Under the pieces are notes generated by a model. That model did not search any database and was not told where the DNA came from. It saw only the letters and a program-made list of their open reading frames with translations. A program made the translations under genes and the position numbers. A stretch of DNA of 64,000 nucleotides from Archangium sp. (GTDB taxonomy: Bacteria; Myxococcota; Myxococcia; Myxococcales; Myxococcaceae), in the NCBI GenBank assembly GCA_030681645.1, contig JAUXRX010000017.1:558001-622000 (forward strand). Reading direction: 5' to 3'. This document shows positions 24,090 through 34,487 of the stretch, in pieces (the first letter of the stretch is position 1; every line of letters begins with the position of its first letter).

Positions 24090-25232
24090 TCAGCCTTTCA
24101 GGAGGTCACGCGCAATGATGGATCTCTGAATCTCACTGGTGCCCTCGCCGATCTCGCAGAGCTTGGCGTCGCGCAGGTAGCGCTCCACGGGGAATTCCCG
24201 GGTGTAGCCGTAGCCTCCGTGAATCTGAACTGCCTTGTTGCAGGCGCGGGTGGCCGCCTCGGAGGCGAACAGCTTTCCCATCGAGGCTTCGCGCGTGTAC
24301 GGCTTGCCGGCGTCGGCGAGGAAGGCGCTGCGGAAGACGAGCAGGCGGGCGGCGTCGAGCTCGGTCTGCATGTCGGCCAGCATCCAGCGGATGGCCTGGA
24401 AGTCGGCGATGGGGCTGCCGAAGGCGTGGCGGTCTTTCGCGTACTTCACGCTCTCTTCGATCGCCCCGCGGCCCAGGCCCACGGCGAGCGCGCCGATGGT
24501 GATGCGGCCGCCGTCGAGGATCTTCATGGTGTCGATGAAGCCGCTCCCCACTTCACCGAGGCGCTGGCTGTCGGGGAGCTCGACGTTGTCGAAGTGGAGC
24601 TCGGCGGTGTCCGACGAGCGCATGCCCAGCTTCCCGTGAATGGCCTTCTGGCTGAAGCCCTTGAGGTTCTTCTCGAGGATGAAGGCGGTGATGCCCTTCT
24701 GGCGCTTGGCGGGCTCGGTGTTGGCGAGCACCACGAAGACGTCGCCCACCGTGCCCTGGGTGATGAACATCTTGGCGCCGTTGAGGAGCCAGCCGTCGCC
24801 CTTGCGGACCGCGGTGGTCTTGAGGCCGCCTGAATCGGACCCGCTTCCCGGCTCGGTGAGGCCCCACGCGCCCAGCCACTCTCCGGTGGCGAGCTTCGGC
24901 AGGTACTTCTGCTTCTGCGCCGCGTTCCCGAACATGCGGATGTGGGAGGTGCCCAGGCCGTTGTGGGAGGCCACCGTCAGCGCGAGCGAGCCGTCGTAGC
25001 GGGCGACCTCTTCGACGACCACCGCCACCGCGAGCGCGCCCATGCCGGCCCCGCCGTATTCTTCCGAGACGCGAATGCCGAGCAGCCCGAGCTGGCCCAG
25101 CTCGCGGACGATCTCCATGGGGAACTTCTCGTGGTGATCCCAGTCGCGCGCCTTGTCCTTCACGCGCTTCTCGCAGAAATCGCGCACCGTCTTCTTCAAG
25201 GCCTGGATGTCGTCGGGCAGCTCGAATTCCAT
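24090..25232 (-). CDS. Acyl-CoA dehydrogenase
   Basis: 380 residues from ATG 25232, the standard length of the family. Family motifs: GAWGLTEPGSGSDSGGLKTT (FAD/substrate region), LDGGRITIGALAVGLGRG, AVQIHGGYGYTREFPVERYL, and the C-terminal IGEGTSEIQRSIIARDLL. The catalytic Glu of short- and branched-chain enzymes falls in the last motif region. It oxidises acyl-CoA to enoyl-CoA with electron transfer flavoprotein as acceptor. The enoyl-CoA hydratase just upstream suggests a shared beta-oxidation or branched-chain pathway. Confidence 0.95.
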   Translation of the reverse strand: MEFELPDDIQALKKTVRDFCEKRVKDKARDWDHHEKFPMEIVRELGQLGLLGIRVSEEYGGAGMGALAVAVVVEEVARYDGSLALTVASHNGLGTSHIRMFGNAAQKQKYLPKLATGEWLGAWGLTEPGSGSDSGGLKTTAVRKGDGWLLNGAKMFITQGTVGDVFVVLANTEPAKRQKGITAFILEKNLKGFSQKAIHGKLGMRSSDTAELHFDNVELPDSQRLGEVGSGFIDTMKILDGGRITIGALAVGLGRGAIEESVKYAKDRHAFGSPIADFQAIRWMLADMQTELDAARLLVFRSAFLADAGKPYTREASMGKLFASEAATRACNKAVQIHGGYGYTREFPVERYLRDAKLCEIGEGTSEIQRSIIARDLLKG

Positions 25233-25387
25233 GAGGGTCGATATACAGAGATCGATCGCCGCTGACACGGAACAGTGAGAACGCAGCGCGTCGAGAAATC
25301 CCTTCGCGTTCGATTGTGTTCAGCGCGCCGAGAGCCGGTCGAGCACCCAGATCCACGACGGCGGCAGCGCCGGGGCTTCGAGGCGCG

Positions 25388-26149
25388 TCAGCGGCCGCGG
25401 TAGATCGGAGCGCGCTTCTCGGCGAAGGCCTTGAGGCCCTCGAGGCGGTCTTCGGTGCCGAGGGTGAGCGCGTACTTTTCCTGCTCGAGCTTGAGGGCCG
25501 AGTCGAGGTCCAGGTGCGCGCCTTCGTCGATCGCGTGCTTCGCGGCTGAGACGGCGATGGGCGCGTTCTCGCAGATGGTCTTCGCCAGGCTCAGCGCGTC
25601 GTCGATCGTCCCGATGCGGGACGCGAGGCCGAGTGAGAGCGCCTCCGCTGCCGGCACGCGGCGCCCGGTGAGGATCAGGTCCTTCGCGACCCCCTGCCCC
25701 ACCAGACGCGGGAGCCGCTGCGTGCCGCCCGCGCCGGGGATGATGCCGAGCTTCACCTCGGTCAGGCCCAGCTCGGCCGACGGCGCGATCACCCGGAGGT
25801 CGCAGCACAACGACAGCTCGGTGCCGCCACCGAAGGCCGCGCCGTTGATGAAGGCGACGAACACGCAGTCGGACTTCTCGAGCGCGCGGAAGGTCTTGCG
25901 CATCGACTCGAGGAAATCGGCGACCTCGAGCGGCCGCATGGTGGCGCGTTCCTTGAGATCCGCCCCGGCGCAGAACGCCTTGTCGCCTGCCCCGGTGAGC
26001 ACCACGGCCCGCACGCTGCGGTCCGACACCCGCTTGATGTGGGCCTCGAGCTCGCCCACCATCGCGCGGGAGAGGGCGTTGCGGCGCGCTTCACCGTTGA
26101 TGGTCCACTGCTCGACGGGGCCGTGCGCGGTGATGATGAATTCGGACAT
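25388..26149 (-). CDS. Enoyl-CoA hydratase/isomerase family protein
   Basis: 253 residues, crotonase fold. The oxyanion-hole region GADLKERATM and FINGAAFGGGTELSLCCDLR, and the two catalytic-glutamate positions around LGLTEVKLGIIPGAGGTQRL, are intact, so it is a true hydratase rather than a degenerate member. It hydrates enoyl-CoA; the sequence resembles the methylglutaconyl-CoA hydratase branch of leucine breakdown, but assignment by eye is uncertain. It precedes the acyl-CoA dehydrogenase with a 155-base gap. Confidence 0.92.
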   Translation of the reverse strand: MSEFIITAHGPVEQWTINGEARRNALSRAMVGELEAHIKRVSDRSVRAVVLTGAGDKAFCAGADLKERATMRPLEVADFLESMRKTFRALEKSDCVFVAFINGAAFGGGTELSLCCDLRVIAPSAELGLTEVKLGIIPGAGGTQRLPRLVGQGVAKDLILTGRRVPAAEALSLGLASRIGTIDDALSLAKTICENAPIAVSAAKHAIDEGAHLDLDSALKLEQEKYALTLGTEDRLEGLKAFAEKRAPIYRGR

Positions 26150-26185
26150 CGGGTCTGCTCCGTTTCAGTAGGTTCCGCCGCACTC

Positions 26186-28048
26186 ATGCTGACGCGCGCT
26201 CGTTGGATACCTCGACTCCCGCTCCTCGTCCTGTGCTTGTTGGCCGGCACCGCGCTGGCCCGCATCGGTGGCGGTGAGAGCTTCGATTCCGGCAACTCGA
26301 ACTCCGACTCGGGCGGCGGCGACGCGAGCTTCCTCGTCGACATCCTGATCTGGCTGATCTTCCGCCACCCCGCGATCGGCATTCCCCTCACCATCGCCAT
26401 CGTCATCGGCGTCTACTTCTACCGGCGCTCGCAGGACGGCGACTCGTCCACGCGCAAGGCGATCGACAAGGCCGAGGCCGAGCGCCGCACCACGGTGAGC
26501 GCTTCAGCGGTGGACGGCTGGGTGAGCGCGCTCAAGGCGAAGGACCCGCAGTTCGATTTGATGAAGTTCTTCGATCGCACCAAGCGCGAGTTCCTCGAGC
26601 TGCAGGACGCGTGGTTCAAGCGCAACCTCGAGCCGGTGCGGAAGTACCTGTCTGACGCCACCTTCCAGCGCCTGGTGACGCAGCTCAAGCTGATGGAGCT
26701 GCTCGGCGTGCGCGACGCCATCGCCGACCCCCAGGTGCTCGACCTGCAGATCATCGGCCTCGAGCAGAACGACTCGTTCGACTCGGTGCACATCAGGGTG
26801 ATGGCGCAGCTGAGCGACGCCGAGGCGCCGGCCAACGCCACCGACGAGCAGGCGCTGGCGGCCGCGCGCAAGGTGAAGCCCGAGCAGTTCACCGAGGTGT
26901 GGACGTTCGTGCGCAAGCCGGGCGCGGTGACGAAGGTCGAGGGCGACGTCAGCCAGGGCAAGTGCCCCAACTGCGGCGCGCCGTTCGAGGGCGGCGCGGC
27001 GAACACCTGCGAGTTCTGCGGGGCGATCGTCAACAGCGGTAACTACGACTGGGTGCTGGCGGAGATCACCCAGGGCTCGCAGTTCCAGCCGCACCCGATG
27101 ACGCCGGATGGCTTCGTCAAGGCGAAGCAGTCAGATCCGTCGCTCACCACCGAGGCGCTGGAGGACCGCGCGTCGCTCGTGTTCTGGAAGTGGGTCGAGT
27201 CGCAGTCGCTCGGCGACGCGGGGCGGCTGGCGAAGGTGGCCTCGGCCTCGTTCCAGGAAGAGGTGAAGGGCGGCATCGAGCACCTCGGCAAGCAGGGGAA
27301 GCAGAAGTTCTTCGTGGAGTGCGCGGTGGGCGCGGTGAACACGCAGCAGCTCACCCAGGCCGACGGCAAGGACCTCGCCGCGGTGGAGATCAAGTGGAGC
27401 GCGAAGATCGGCATCGGGCCGAAGGGCGGCAAGCCCCCTGCCCTGCCCAGCCAGCCGCAGCGGTACGTGATGCTGCTCGAGCGCTCGTCGGGCGCGAAGT
27501 CGTCGGCCGACAACGGCATGTCGACCAACCGCTGTCCCCAGTGCGCGGCGCCGCTGACGGACAACGGCCAGCCCAGCTGCGAGTTCTGCGGGGCCCTGCT
27601 CAGCAGCGGCGAGAAGGACTGGGTGATGAAGGACTTCGGGAGCTGGGAGTGGTGGCGCTCGAAGGGCGGCCAGCCGGCGACGTCCCGCGCGGCTCCGGCG
27701 GCGGCCAAGGTGCCCGATCGAGAGGAGCGCGAGCGCCTGGTGTACCTGATGGCGGCGATGGCCATGGCCGACGGCGTGGTCGACGAGGGCGAGCGCAAGC
27801 TGCTCAAGATGGCGTCGGATCGCTGGGGCATTCCGTGGGCGAACATCGAGCTGGCGCTCAACGCGCCGGCCGGGTCGCTGTTCGACAAGCTGATCGTCAA
27901 GGGCTCGACGGAGGCCGAGTCGTTCCTCAAGGAACTGGTGCAGGTGGCCATGGCCGACGGGAAGGTCGACTCGAAGGAGAAGAAGATGCTCGAGGCGGCC
28001 GCCGCGCACCTGGGGCTCCAGGGGCGGCTCGGTGAGTTCCTGAAGTGA
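26186..28048 (+). CDS. Membrane protein with duplicated Tim44-like/zinc-ribbon modules and a TerB-like domain
   Basis: 620 residues from ATG 26186. A signal-anchor (LPLLVLCLLAGTALA) and a second membrane segment (FLVDILIWLIFRHPAIGIPL) are followed by a Tim44-like region, a zinc ribbon (CPNCGAPF...CEFCGAI), a second Tim44-like region, a second zinc ribbon (CPQCAAPL...CEFCGAL) and a C-terminal TerB-like helical domain with two acidic patches (AMADGVVDEGERKLL and AMADGKVDSKEKKML). The two halves look like an internal duplication. A chaperone or sensor role at the inner membrane is inference. Confidence 0.85.
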   Translation: MLTRARWIPRLPLLVLCLLAGTALARIGGGESFDSGNSNSDSGGGDASFLVDILIWLIFRHPAIGIPLTIAIVIGVYFYRRSQDGDSSTRKAIDKAEAERRTTVSASAVDGWVSALKAKDPQFDLMKFFDRTKREFLELQDAWFKRNLEPVRKYLSDATFQRLVTQLKLMELLGVRDAIADPQVLDLQIIGLEQNDSFDSVHIRVMAQLSDAEAPANATDEQALAAARKVKPEQFTEVWTFVRKPGAVTKVEGDVSQGKCPNCGAPFEGGAANTCEFCGAIVNSGNYDWVLAEITQGSQFQPHPMTPDGFVKAKQSDPSLTTEALEDRASLVFWKWVESQSLGDAGRLAKVASASFQEEVKGGIEHLGKQGKQKFFVECAVGAVNTQQLTQADGKDLAAVEIKWSAKIGIGPKGGKPPALPSQPQRYVMLLERSSGAKSSADNGMSTNRCPQCAAPLTDNGQPSCEFCGALLSSGEKDWVMKDFGSWEWWRSKGGQPATSRAAPAAAKVPDREERERLVYLMAAMAMADGVVDEGERKLLKMASDRWGIPWANIELALNAPAGSLFDKLIVKGSTEAESFLKELVQVAMADGKVDSKEKKMLEAAAAHLGLQGRLGEFLK

Positions 28049-28506
28049 CGGCACTGCTGCTCGCGCTGGTGACGAGCGGCGCGGCGCTCGAGATGGGCTC
28101 GGTGGTGAGCGTGCCTCCACACGTGGGGGTGGTGCTCGGCGCGTCGGATACGCCGGGCGTGGCGCTCTTCCTTCCGTGGGTGCTGAAGATCACGTCTGAG
28201 GACGAAGGCGTGTTCCGGCCTCAGCAGCTGGTGATCGAGCCGGGCGTGGTGTTCCGCGCCGAGACGTCATTCACCGCGCGCGTGGCGGTGCGGTGGCTGC
28301 GGGCCCCGCTGACCTGGCTCTCGCTCGGGGGCGGCATGGGCATGGGCCTCGAAGCGGGCAAGGCCGTTCGTGGCGTGTCGTCGCTCGAGCTCGTCGCGCG
28401 ACTGGGCCCGGGGCCCACCGGCTTCGGAATGCTGACCGCGCGGGTCGAGCTGCGCATGGACGGAACGGCCGTGTGGATGCTCGCTGCAGGGGCGACCTAC
28501 TGGTGA
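28045..28506 (+). CDS. Small secreted beta-rich protein, possible outer-membrane barrel
   Basis: 153 residues from GTG 28045 in a GTGA overlap with the preceding gene. The N-terminus (LLLALVTSGAALEMG) is a signal peptide. The rest alternates hydrophobic and polar residues (TARVAVRWLRAPLTWLSLGG, MLTARVELRMDGTAVWMLAA) as in small barrels, ending in an aromatic (ATYW), the typical outer-membrane C-terminus. Coupling to the Tim44-like gene suggests joint expression. Confidence 0.75.
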   Translation: MTALLLALVTSGAALEMGSVVSVPPHVGVVLGASDTPGVALFLPWVLKITSEDEGVFRPQQLVIEPGVVFRAETSFTARVAVRWLRAPLTWLSLGGGMGMGLEAGKAVRGVSSLELVARLGPGPTGFGMLTARVELRMDGTAVWMLAAGATYW

Positions 28507-28579
28507 GCGGTCGCGACTGCTCGAAGGGCGCGCGCTCCAGGCTGGTCATCTCCGCGGCTCGACGCCAACGAGCCCTCGG

Positions 28580-29041
28580 CTACTCGAGCGCGGAGATGCG
28601 CCAGGCGCCTTCCTCGAAGGTGAGCTGAAGCGATCGATTGGGCGCCCACTCGAGTCGGGCGAGCCGATGGTGAAGGCGCTCGTGCCGACCGTCGACTCCA
28701 CGGAAATTCGCGCTCTCTTCCCATTCGCGAAACGCGGGCACCTCAGCCAACTTCAACTTGATCTGAGCGAGCCGCGCCGACGCCAGCGGCTCAGCGTTGA
28801 AGTCGCGCTCGAGTTGCTTCACGGAGTAGCGCTCACGAAGTTGCTTCGAGAGGCGTGCGTGCACCTGGTCGAAACGACCCGCCTCGGCCGCCTCGAGGAA
28901 CGCCTCGACCGCCGATCGCAGCGAAGCCTGGGGCGCTCCAGCGGGCGTGGAGAGCTCGGGCACCGGCTCGGGCTTCACGGGCACTGGCTTCGGGGGCGTG
29001 ACGCAGCCGGCCAGCAACACCAGCACCAGGCCCCACCTCAT
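28580..29041 (-). CDS. Lipoprotein, unknown function
   Basis: 153 residues from ATG 29041. The signal peptide ends in LVLLAGC, followed by a Pro/Val spacer (PPKPVPVKPEPVPE). The body has an N-terminal helical part (VEAFLEAAEAGRFDQVHARL) and a beta-rich end (LQLTFEEGAWRISAL) reminiscent of NTF2-like small domains. It is coupled (ATGA) to the tiny membrane protein upstream. Confidence 0.75.
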   Translation of the reverse strand: MRWGLVLVLLAGCVTPPKPVPVKPEPVPELSTPAGAPQASLRSAVEAFLEAAEAGRFDQVHARLSKQLRERYSVKQLERDFNAEPLASARLAQIKLKLAEVPAFREWEESANFRGVDGRHERLHHRLARLEWAPNRSLQLTFEEGAWRISALE

Positions 29042-29289
29042 GGCGTGGAGGCACCGGCGTCGATCGCCTGCACCAGAATGGCCGGCTGCCGCACCAGGCG
29101 GTCGATCGCCTCGGGCTTGAGCGTGGCTGGCCTGAACGGCTTGGCGAACGCCGGAGCAGCCACTGCCGCAGGCGCAACGGGAGGCGGCGGTGGGGGCGCC
29201 GCGACTGGCGGCTTCGGCTCCCACACCGAGAGCGCCAGGACCGTAACTGCGAAAGCGATGACTGCACCCAGCGCGATCTGCCGCGTCAT
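29038..29289 (-). CDS. Small membrane-anchored Pro/Ala-rich protein
   Basis: 83 residues from ATG 29289. One N-terminal membrane helix (IALGAVIAFAVTVLALSV) is followed by a stretch of prolines and alanines and then AKPFRPATLKPEAIDRLVRQ. It overlaps the downstream lipoprotein start by four bases. Its start is only 48 bases from hutU on the other strand, so the two share a divergent promoter region. Confidence 0.6.
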   Translation of the reverse strand: MTRQIALGAVIAFAVTVLALSVWEPKPPVAAPPPPPPVAPAAVAAPAFAKPFRPATLKPEAIDRLVRQPAILVQAIDAGASTP

Positions 29290-29337
29290 GTCACGGGCCT
29301 TACCCGAGGGTGGGAGCGCTGGTCTATACCTCCCCGC

Positions 29338-30999
<1,662 letters not shown>

Positions 31000-31004
31000 C
31001 CTCG

Positions 31005-32222
31005 ATGGAGCGCTTCGACCTGCTCATTCACGGCGCCTCCGAGGTGCTCACGTGCACGGGCGAAGGCACGGCCGAGGCGAAGCTGGCGCCGATCACGAAG
31101 GGCGCGATCGGCGTTCGCGACGGTCGCATCGCCTGGCTCGGCACCGAGCCGCCGGCGCGCGGCGAGTTCGAGGTCGACGCACGCGGTGGCTTCGTGGGCC
31201 CCGGCTTCGTCGACTGCCACACCCACGTGGTGTTCGCGGGAGATCGGTCGGGCGAGTTCGAACAGCGCTGCCAGGGGAAGACGTACCTCGAGATCGCCGC
31301 GGCAGGCGGGGGCATCGCACGGACGGTGACGGCCACCCGCGCCGCGAGCGAGCAGGAATTGATCGAGCTCGCCGTGCCTCGCCTCGAGCGGCTGCTGCGC
31401 CACGGCGTGACCACGGCCGAGGTGAAGAGCGGCTACGGCCTCGACGTGGAATCAGAGCTGCGGATGCTGCGGGTGATCGCGCGCCTCGGCGAGCGGACTC
31501 CGATCTCGCTCGTGGGCACCGTGCTGGCGCTCCACGCCGTCCCGCCCGAGTTCAAGGCTGATCGCGCGGGCTGGGTCCGCAAGGTGATCGACGAGCTGCT
31601 GCCGGTGGTGGCGAGGGAGAAGCTGGCCCGGTTCAACGACGTGTTCGTCGAGCAGTCAGCCTTCACCCATGAGGAGGCCCGGTCGTGTCTCGAGGCGGGC
31701 CGCGCGCTGGGCTTGTCGCCTCGCCTGCATGTGGACCAGTTGACGGCGAACGGCGGGGCCCAGCTGGCTGCCTCGCTCGGCGCGGTCACCGCCGATCACC
31801 TCGAGCAGATCTCGTCCGAGGGCATCGCGGCGCTGGCGAAGGCGGGGACCGTGGCGGTGCTGGCTCCGACGTCGACGCTCTTCGCGAAGGCGCGGCCGTT
31901 TGCTCCCGGGCGTGCGCTGGCCGATGCGGGGGTGAAGGTGGCCCTGTGCACCAACTGCAACCCGGGCAGCTCTCATTCCGAGAACGTCTTCCTCTCGATG
32001 GGGCTCGCGTGTGTCGAGAACGGCCTGACTCCGGCCGAGGCCTACCTGGGCTTCACCCGTCATGGCGCGGACGCGATCTCAGACCCCTCGTTGGGGCGAC
32101 TGCAGGTCGGCGGACCGGCGGACCTGGTGCTGTTCAACGCCGACAGCTATCGCGCCCTGCCCTACCACTTCGCCATGAATGACGTTGCTCACGTGGTGAA
32201 GGCCGGCAGGCTGATCTTCTAG
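31005..32222 (+). CDS. hutI: Imidazolonepropionase
   Basis: 405 residues, the next enzyme after urocanate hydratase, hydrolysing imidazolone propionate. It is an amidohydrolase: the metal-binding CHTHVVFAGDRSGEFEQR, TTAEVKSGYGLDVESELRML, the LHVDQLTANGGAQLA region, and ALCTNCNPGSSHSENVFLSM. ATG 31005 is chosen; GTG 30996 in a GTGA overlap with hutU is a close alternative that would add three residues. Confidence 0.97.
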   Translation: MERFDLLIHGASEVLTCTGEGTAEAKLAPITKGAIGVRDGRIAWLGTEPPARGEFEVDARGGFVGPGFVDCHTHVVFAGDRSGEFEQRCQGKTYLEIAAAGGGIARTVTATRAASEQELIELAVPRLERLLRHGVTTAEVKSGYGLDVESELRMLRVIARLGERTPISLVGTVLALHAVPPEFKADRAGWVRKVIDELLPVVAREKLARFNDVFVEQSAFTHEEARSCLEAGRALGLSPRLHVDQLTANGGAQLAASLGAVTADHLEQISSEGIAALAKAGTVAVLAPTSTLFAKARPFAPGRALADAGVKVALCTNCNPGSSHSENVFLSMGLACVENGLTPAEAYLGFTRHGADAISDPSLGRLQVGGPADLVLFNADSYRALPYHFAMNDVAHVVKAGRLIF

Positions 32223-32239
32223 ACTGCCCTACCAGGTCG

Positions 32240-32281
32240 CCCCTCACCCCGCCCTCTCCCCGCTTCGCAGGGAGAGGGAGT
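32240..32281 (+). repeat. Palindromic repeat family A after hutI
   Basis: CCCCGCCCTCTCCCCGCTTC GCAGGGAGAGGG (in that order): a stem-loop copy with a different loop, 18 bases after the hutI stop. It may end or stabilise the hut transcript, though no poly-T tract follows. Confidence 0.8.
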
Positions 32282-32301
32282 TTCGTTACAACTCACCCTC
32301 G

Positions 32302-33024
32302 ATGTGCCGAATCTTCGCTGTCCGGGCCGCCACGCCCATCTCCGTTCGCCCCGCCTTTGATGGGCTGCAGAAGCTCGCCGCCGAGCACAAGGATGGCTGG
32401 GGCGTCGCCACCTTCCCTGAGAGCGGAAAGTGGATCGAGACAGGCACCATCTCCGCCGAGAGCTGTGATCGCTTCGATGCGCTCGGCGATCTCACCACCC
32501 AGGCCATGCTGGTGCACATCCGCCTGGCGTCGGTCGGCACCGTGCACGAGCGGAACACCCACCCGTTCTCCGCCGGCCCCTGGGTCTTCATGCACAACGG
32601 CACCCTCAAGAACTTCGAGCGCGCCCGCACCCGGTTCGAAGCGGAGATCGCGCCGGCCTTCCGCGCTGAGCTCCGGGGCGAGACCGACTCCGAGCGGTGC
32701 TTTGCGCTCTTCCGCACCTACCTGGGCGACCGCACCGGAACGGAGGACGTCATCGCGGCGCTGTGCAAGGTGTTCCGCACCGCCGAGCGGATCTGCGACG
32801 ACGATCAGCCCGGGAAGCGCTCGGCCATGAACTTCCTCGTCAGCGACGGCGTGCGCGTGTTCGCCACCCGCAGAGACCGCTCGCTCTTCACCCTCTCCCG
32901 CCCCGACCTCGCCGCCATCGCCAGCGCGGAGCTGCTGCCCGACGAGACCTGGCGCGAGGTGCCCGACGACACCCTCGTCACCATCGACGAGAAGCTCAAC
33001 GTCCTCACCCGGCCGATTCCGTGA
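32302..33024 (+). CDS. Class II glutamine amidotransferase
   Basis: 240 residues. The nucleophile is Cys2 (MCRIFAVRA). Other family marks are AEHKDGWGVATF, LVHIRLASVGTV, NTHPFSAGPWVFMHNGTLKN and SDGVRVFATR, matching the YafJ/EgtC-like amidotransferases. It would release ammonia from a glutamine or gamma-glutamyl substrate. No partner synthase is adjacent, so the pathway is not known. Confidence 0.92.
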   Translation: MCRIFAVRAATPISVRPAFDGLQKLAAEHKDGWGVATFPESGKWIETGTISAESCDRFDALGDLTTQAMLVHIRLASVGTVHERNTHPFSAGPWVFMHNGTLKNFERARTRFEAEIAPAFRAELRGETDSERCFALFRTYLGDRTGTEDVIAALCKVFRTAERICDDDQPGKRSAMNFLVSDGVRVFATRRDRSLFTLSRPDLAAIASAELLPDETWREVPDDTLVTIDEKLNVLTRPIP

Positions 33025-33106
33025 CCTGGGTCGCTCTGCCTCGGCCAGACGTCCGCTTCGCTCCCGTCTGTCTCGCGCAGCGTGCCGCTGCTACCGGCTC
33101 CGCTCC

Positions 33107-33994
33107 GTGAAACCAGCCGACGTCGCAGTCACGCACCACTTCGTTCAGCTGCCTTCGCTGCGCATGCACTACGTCGAGGCCGGCACTGGCCCGCTCGTGG
33201 TGCTGCTGCACGGCTTCCCGGAGAACTGGTGGTCGTGGCGGTATCAGCTTCAACCCCTGGTCGCCGCGGGCTTCAGGGTGATCGCCCCGGACCTCCGCGG
33301 CTACGGCGAGACCGACAAGCAGGGCCCGTACGATCTCGACACCATCGTCGGCGACGTGTGCAACCTCATCGAGTCACTCGGCGTCGAGAAGCGCGCGCGC
33401 ATCGTCGGACATGACTGGGGCGGCGCCGTCGCGTGGCACCTCGCCTCGAAACGCCCCGAGTTCTGCGAGCGGCTCACGGTGATGAACTGCCCTCACCCGG
33501 CGGTGATGCAGAAGGTCCTGCTGGGCAAGCGGCTCTCGTGGGCCCAGCTCAAGAAGAGCTGGTACTTCTTCTTCTTCATGCTGCCCTTCGTGCCCGAGTG
33601 GGCGCTCACGAAGGACGACGCGAGGATCACCCGGAAGACCATCAGCAGCGCGTCGTTCGACCGCGCGCACTTCAGTGAAGAGGAGCTGCGGCCCTTCGGT
33701 GATGGCATCCAGCGGCCCGGTGCGGCCAGCGCGATGGTCGGGTGGTACCGCGAGGCCGTCCGCGATGGGTTCCGGCATGCGTTCTCGCCGAAGAAGTACG
33801 CGGACATCGCTGTCGAGACGCTGCTGGTGTGGGGGATGAAGGACCCGGCGCTCGGGTTTGAGGACCTGGTACCCGGGACCGAGGCGTTCGTTCCGAAGCT
33901 CACCGTGGAGCGCATTCCGGATTGCGGTCACTTCGTTCATGCCGAACGGCCGGAGTTGGTGAATCCGGCGTTGATCTCGTTCTTATCGAGGTGA
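33107..33994 (+). CDS. Alpha/beta hydrolase, epoxide hydrolase-like
   Basis: 295 residues from GTG 33107. Motifs match soluble epoxide hydrolases: oxyanion HGFPENWWSWRYQ, the nucleophile elbow VGHDWGG with the catalytic Asp, PHPAVMQ after it, and a C-terminal DCGHFVHAERPELV with the catalytic His. Haloalkane dehalogenases share parts of this pattern, so substrate is open. It converges on tsaE with a 12-base overlap of the two coding ends. Confidence 0.88.
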   Translation: MKPADVAVTHHFVQLPSLRMHYVEAGTGPLVVLLHGFPENWWSWRYQLQPLVAAGFRVIAPDLRGYGETDKQGPYDLDTIVGDVCNLIESLGVEKRARIVGHDWGGAVAWHLASKRPEFCERLTVMNCPHPAVMQKVLLGKRLSWAQLKKSWYFFFFMLPFVPEWALTKDDARITRKTISSASFDRAHFSEEELRPFGDGIQRPGAASAMVGWYREAVRDGFRHAFSPKKYADIAVETLLVWGMKDPALGFEDLVPGTEAFVPKLTVERIPDCGHFVHAERPELVNPALISFLSR

Positions 33995-34483
33995 GTGTTC
34001 GCCCTCTCCCCCTCGGGGAGAGGGAGACACGGCCCAACGATCGAGCAGGGCTTCGCTCTTCGGGCCGGACGTCGTCACCTTCAGCTTCCTCGTCTCGGGC
34101 GTGGTCACTTCGAGCGTGATCCGCAGCACGTCGTCAGGCGCCGCACCCTTCACCTGGTCGATCCACTCGACCAGGAACGCGCCTTCGCCCTCGAGCAGAT
34201 CGTGGAAGCCAGTCGAGAACAGGTCCGCCTCACTCGTCAGCCGGTACAGGTCGACGTGGTGCAACGCGATGCGCCCCCGGTACGACTGGATGATCGAATA
34301 CGTCGGGCTCGACACGTCGTCGAGCGGCACGCCCGCGCCCTCCGCCACGCCTCGCGAGAACAGCGTCTTGCCGGCCCCGAGCTGGCCGGTCAGCCCCACG
34401 AAGTCACCCGACTGCAGCACCTCGCCCAGCGCCCGGCCGAAGGCGAAGGTCGCTGCTGCGTCGTTCGAGATCAGCTCCAGCAC
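33983..34483 (-). CDS. tsaE: tRNA t6A threonylcarbamoyl transfer ATPase TsaE
   Basis: 166 residues. The P-loop GQLGAGKTLFSRG and the downstream SSPTYSIIQSY and HHVDLYRL are the TsaE signature. It is the ATPase of the TsaBDE complex that makes t6A37 on tRNAs. The C-terminal residues SPSPRGGEGEHSPR and the stop codon come from a copy of repeat family A, so the protein end has been rewritten by the repeat. It is followed by nnr upstream on the same strand with a five-base gap. Confidence 0.92.
   Translation of the reverse strand: MLELISNDAAATFAFGRALGEVLQSGDFVGLTGQLGAGKTLFSRGVAEGAGVPLDDVSSPTYSIIQSYRGRIALHHVDLYRLTSEADLFSTGFHDLLEGEGAFLVEWIDQVKGAAPDDVLRITLEVTTPETRKLKVTTSGPKSEALLDRWAVSPSPRGGEGEHSPR
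34002..34026 (+). repeat. Short palindromic repeat family A copy in the tsaE 3' end
   Basis: CCCTCTCCCCCTCGGGGAGA GGG (in that order): the hairpin half of the family-A unit, translated on the minus strand as the last residues of TsaE. Confidence 0.88.
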
Positions 34484-34487
34484 GCGA

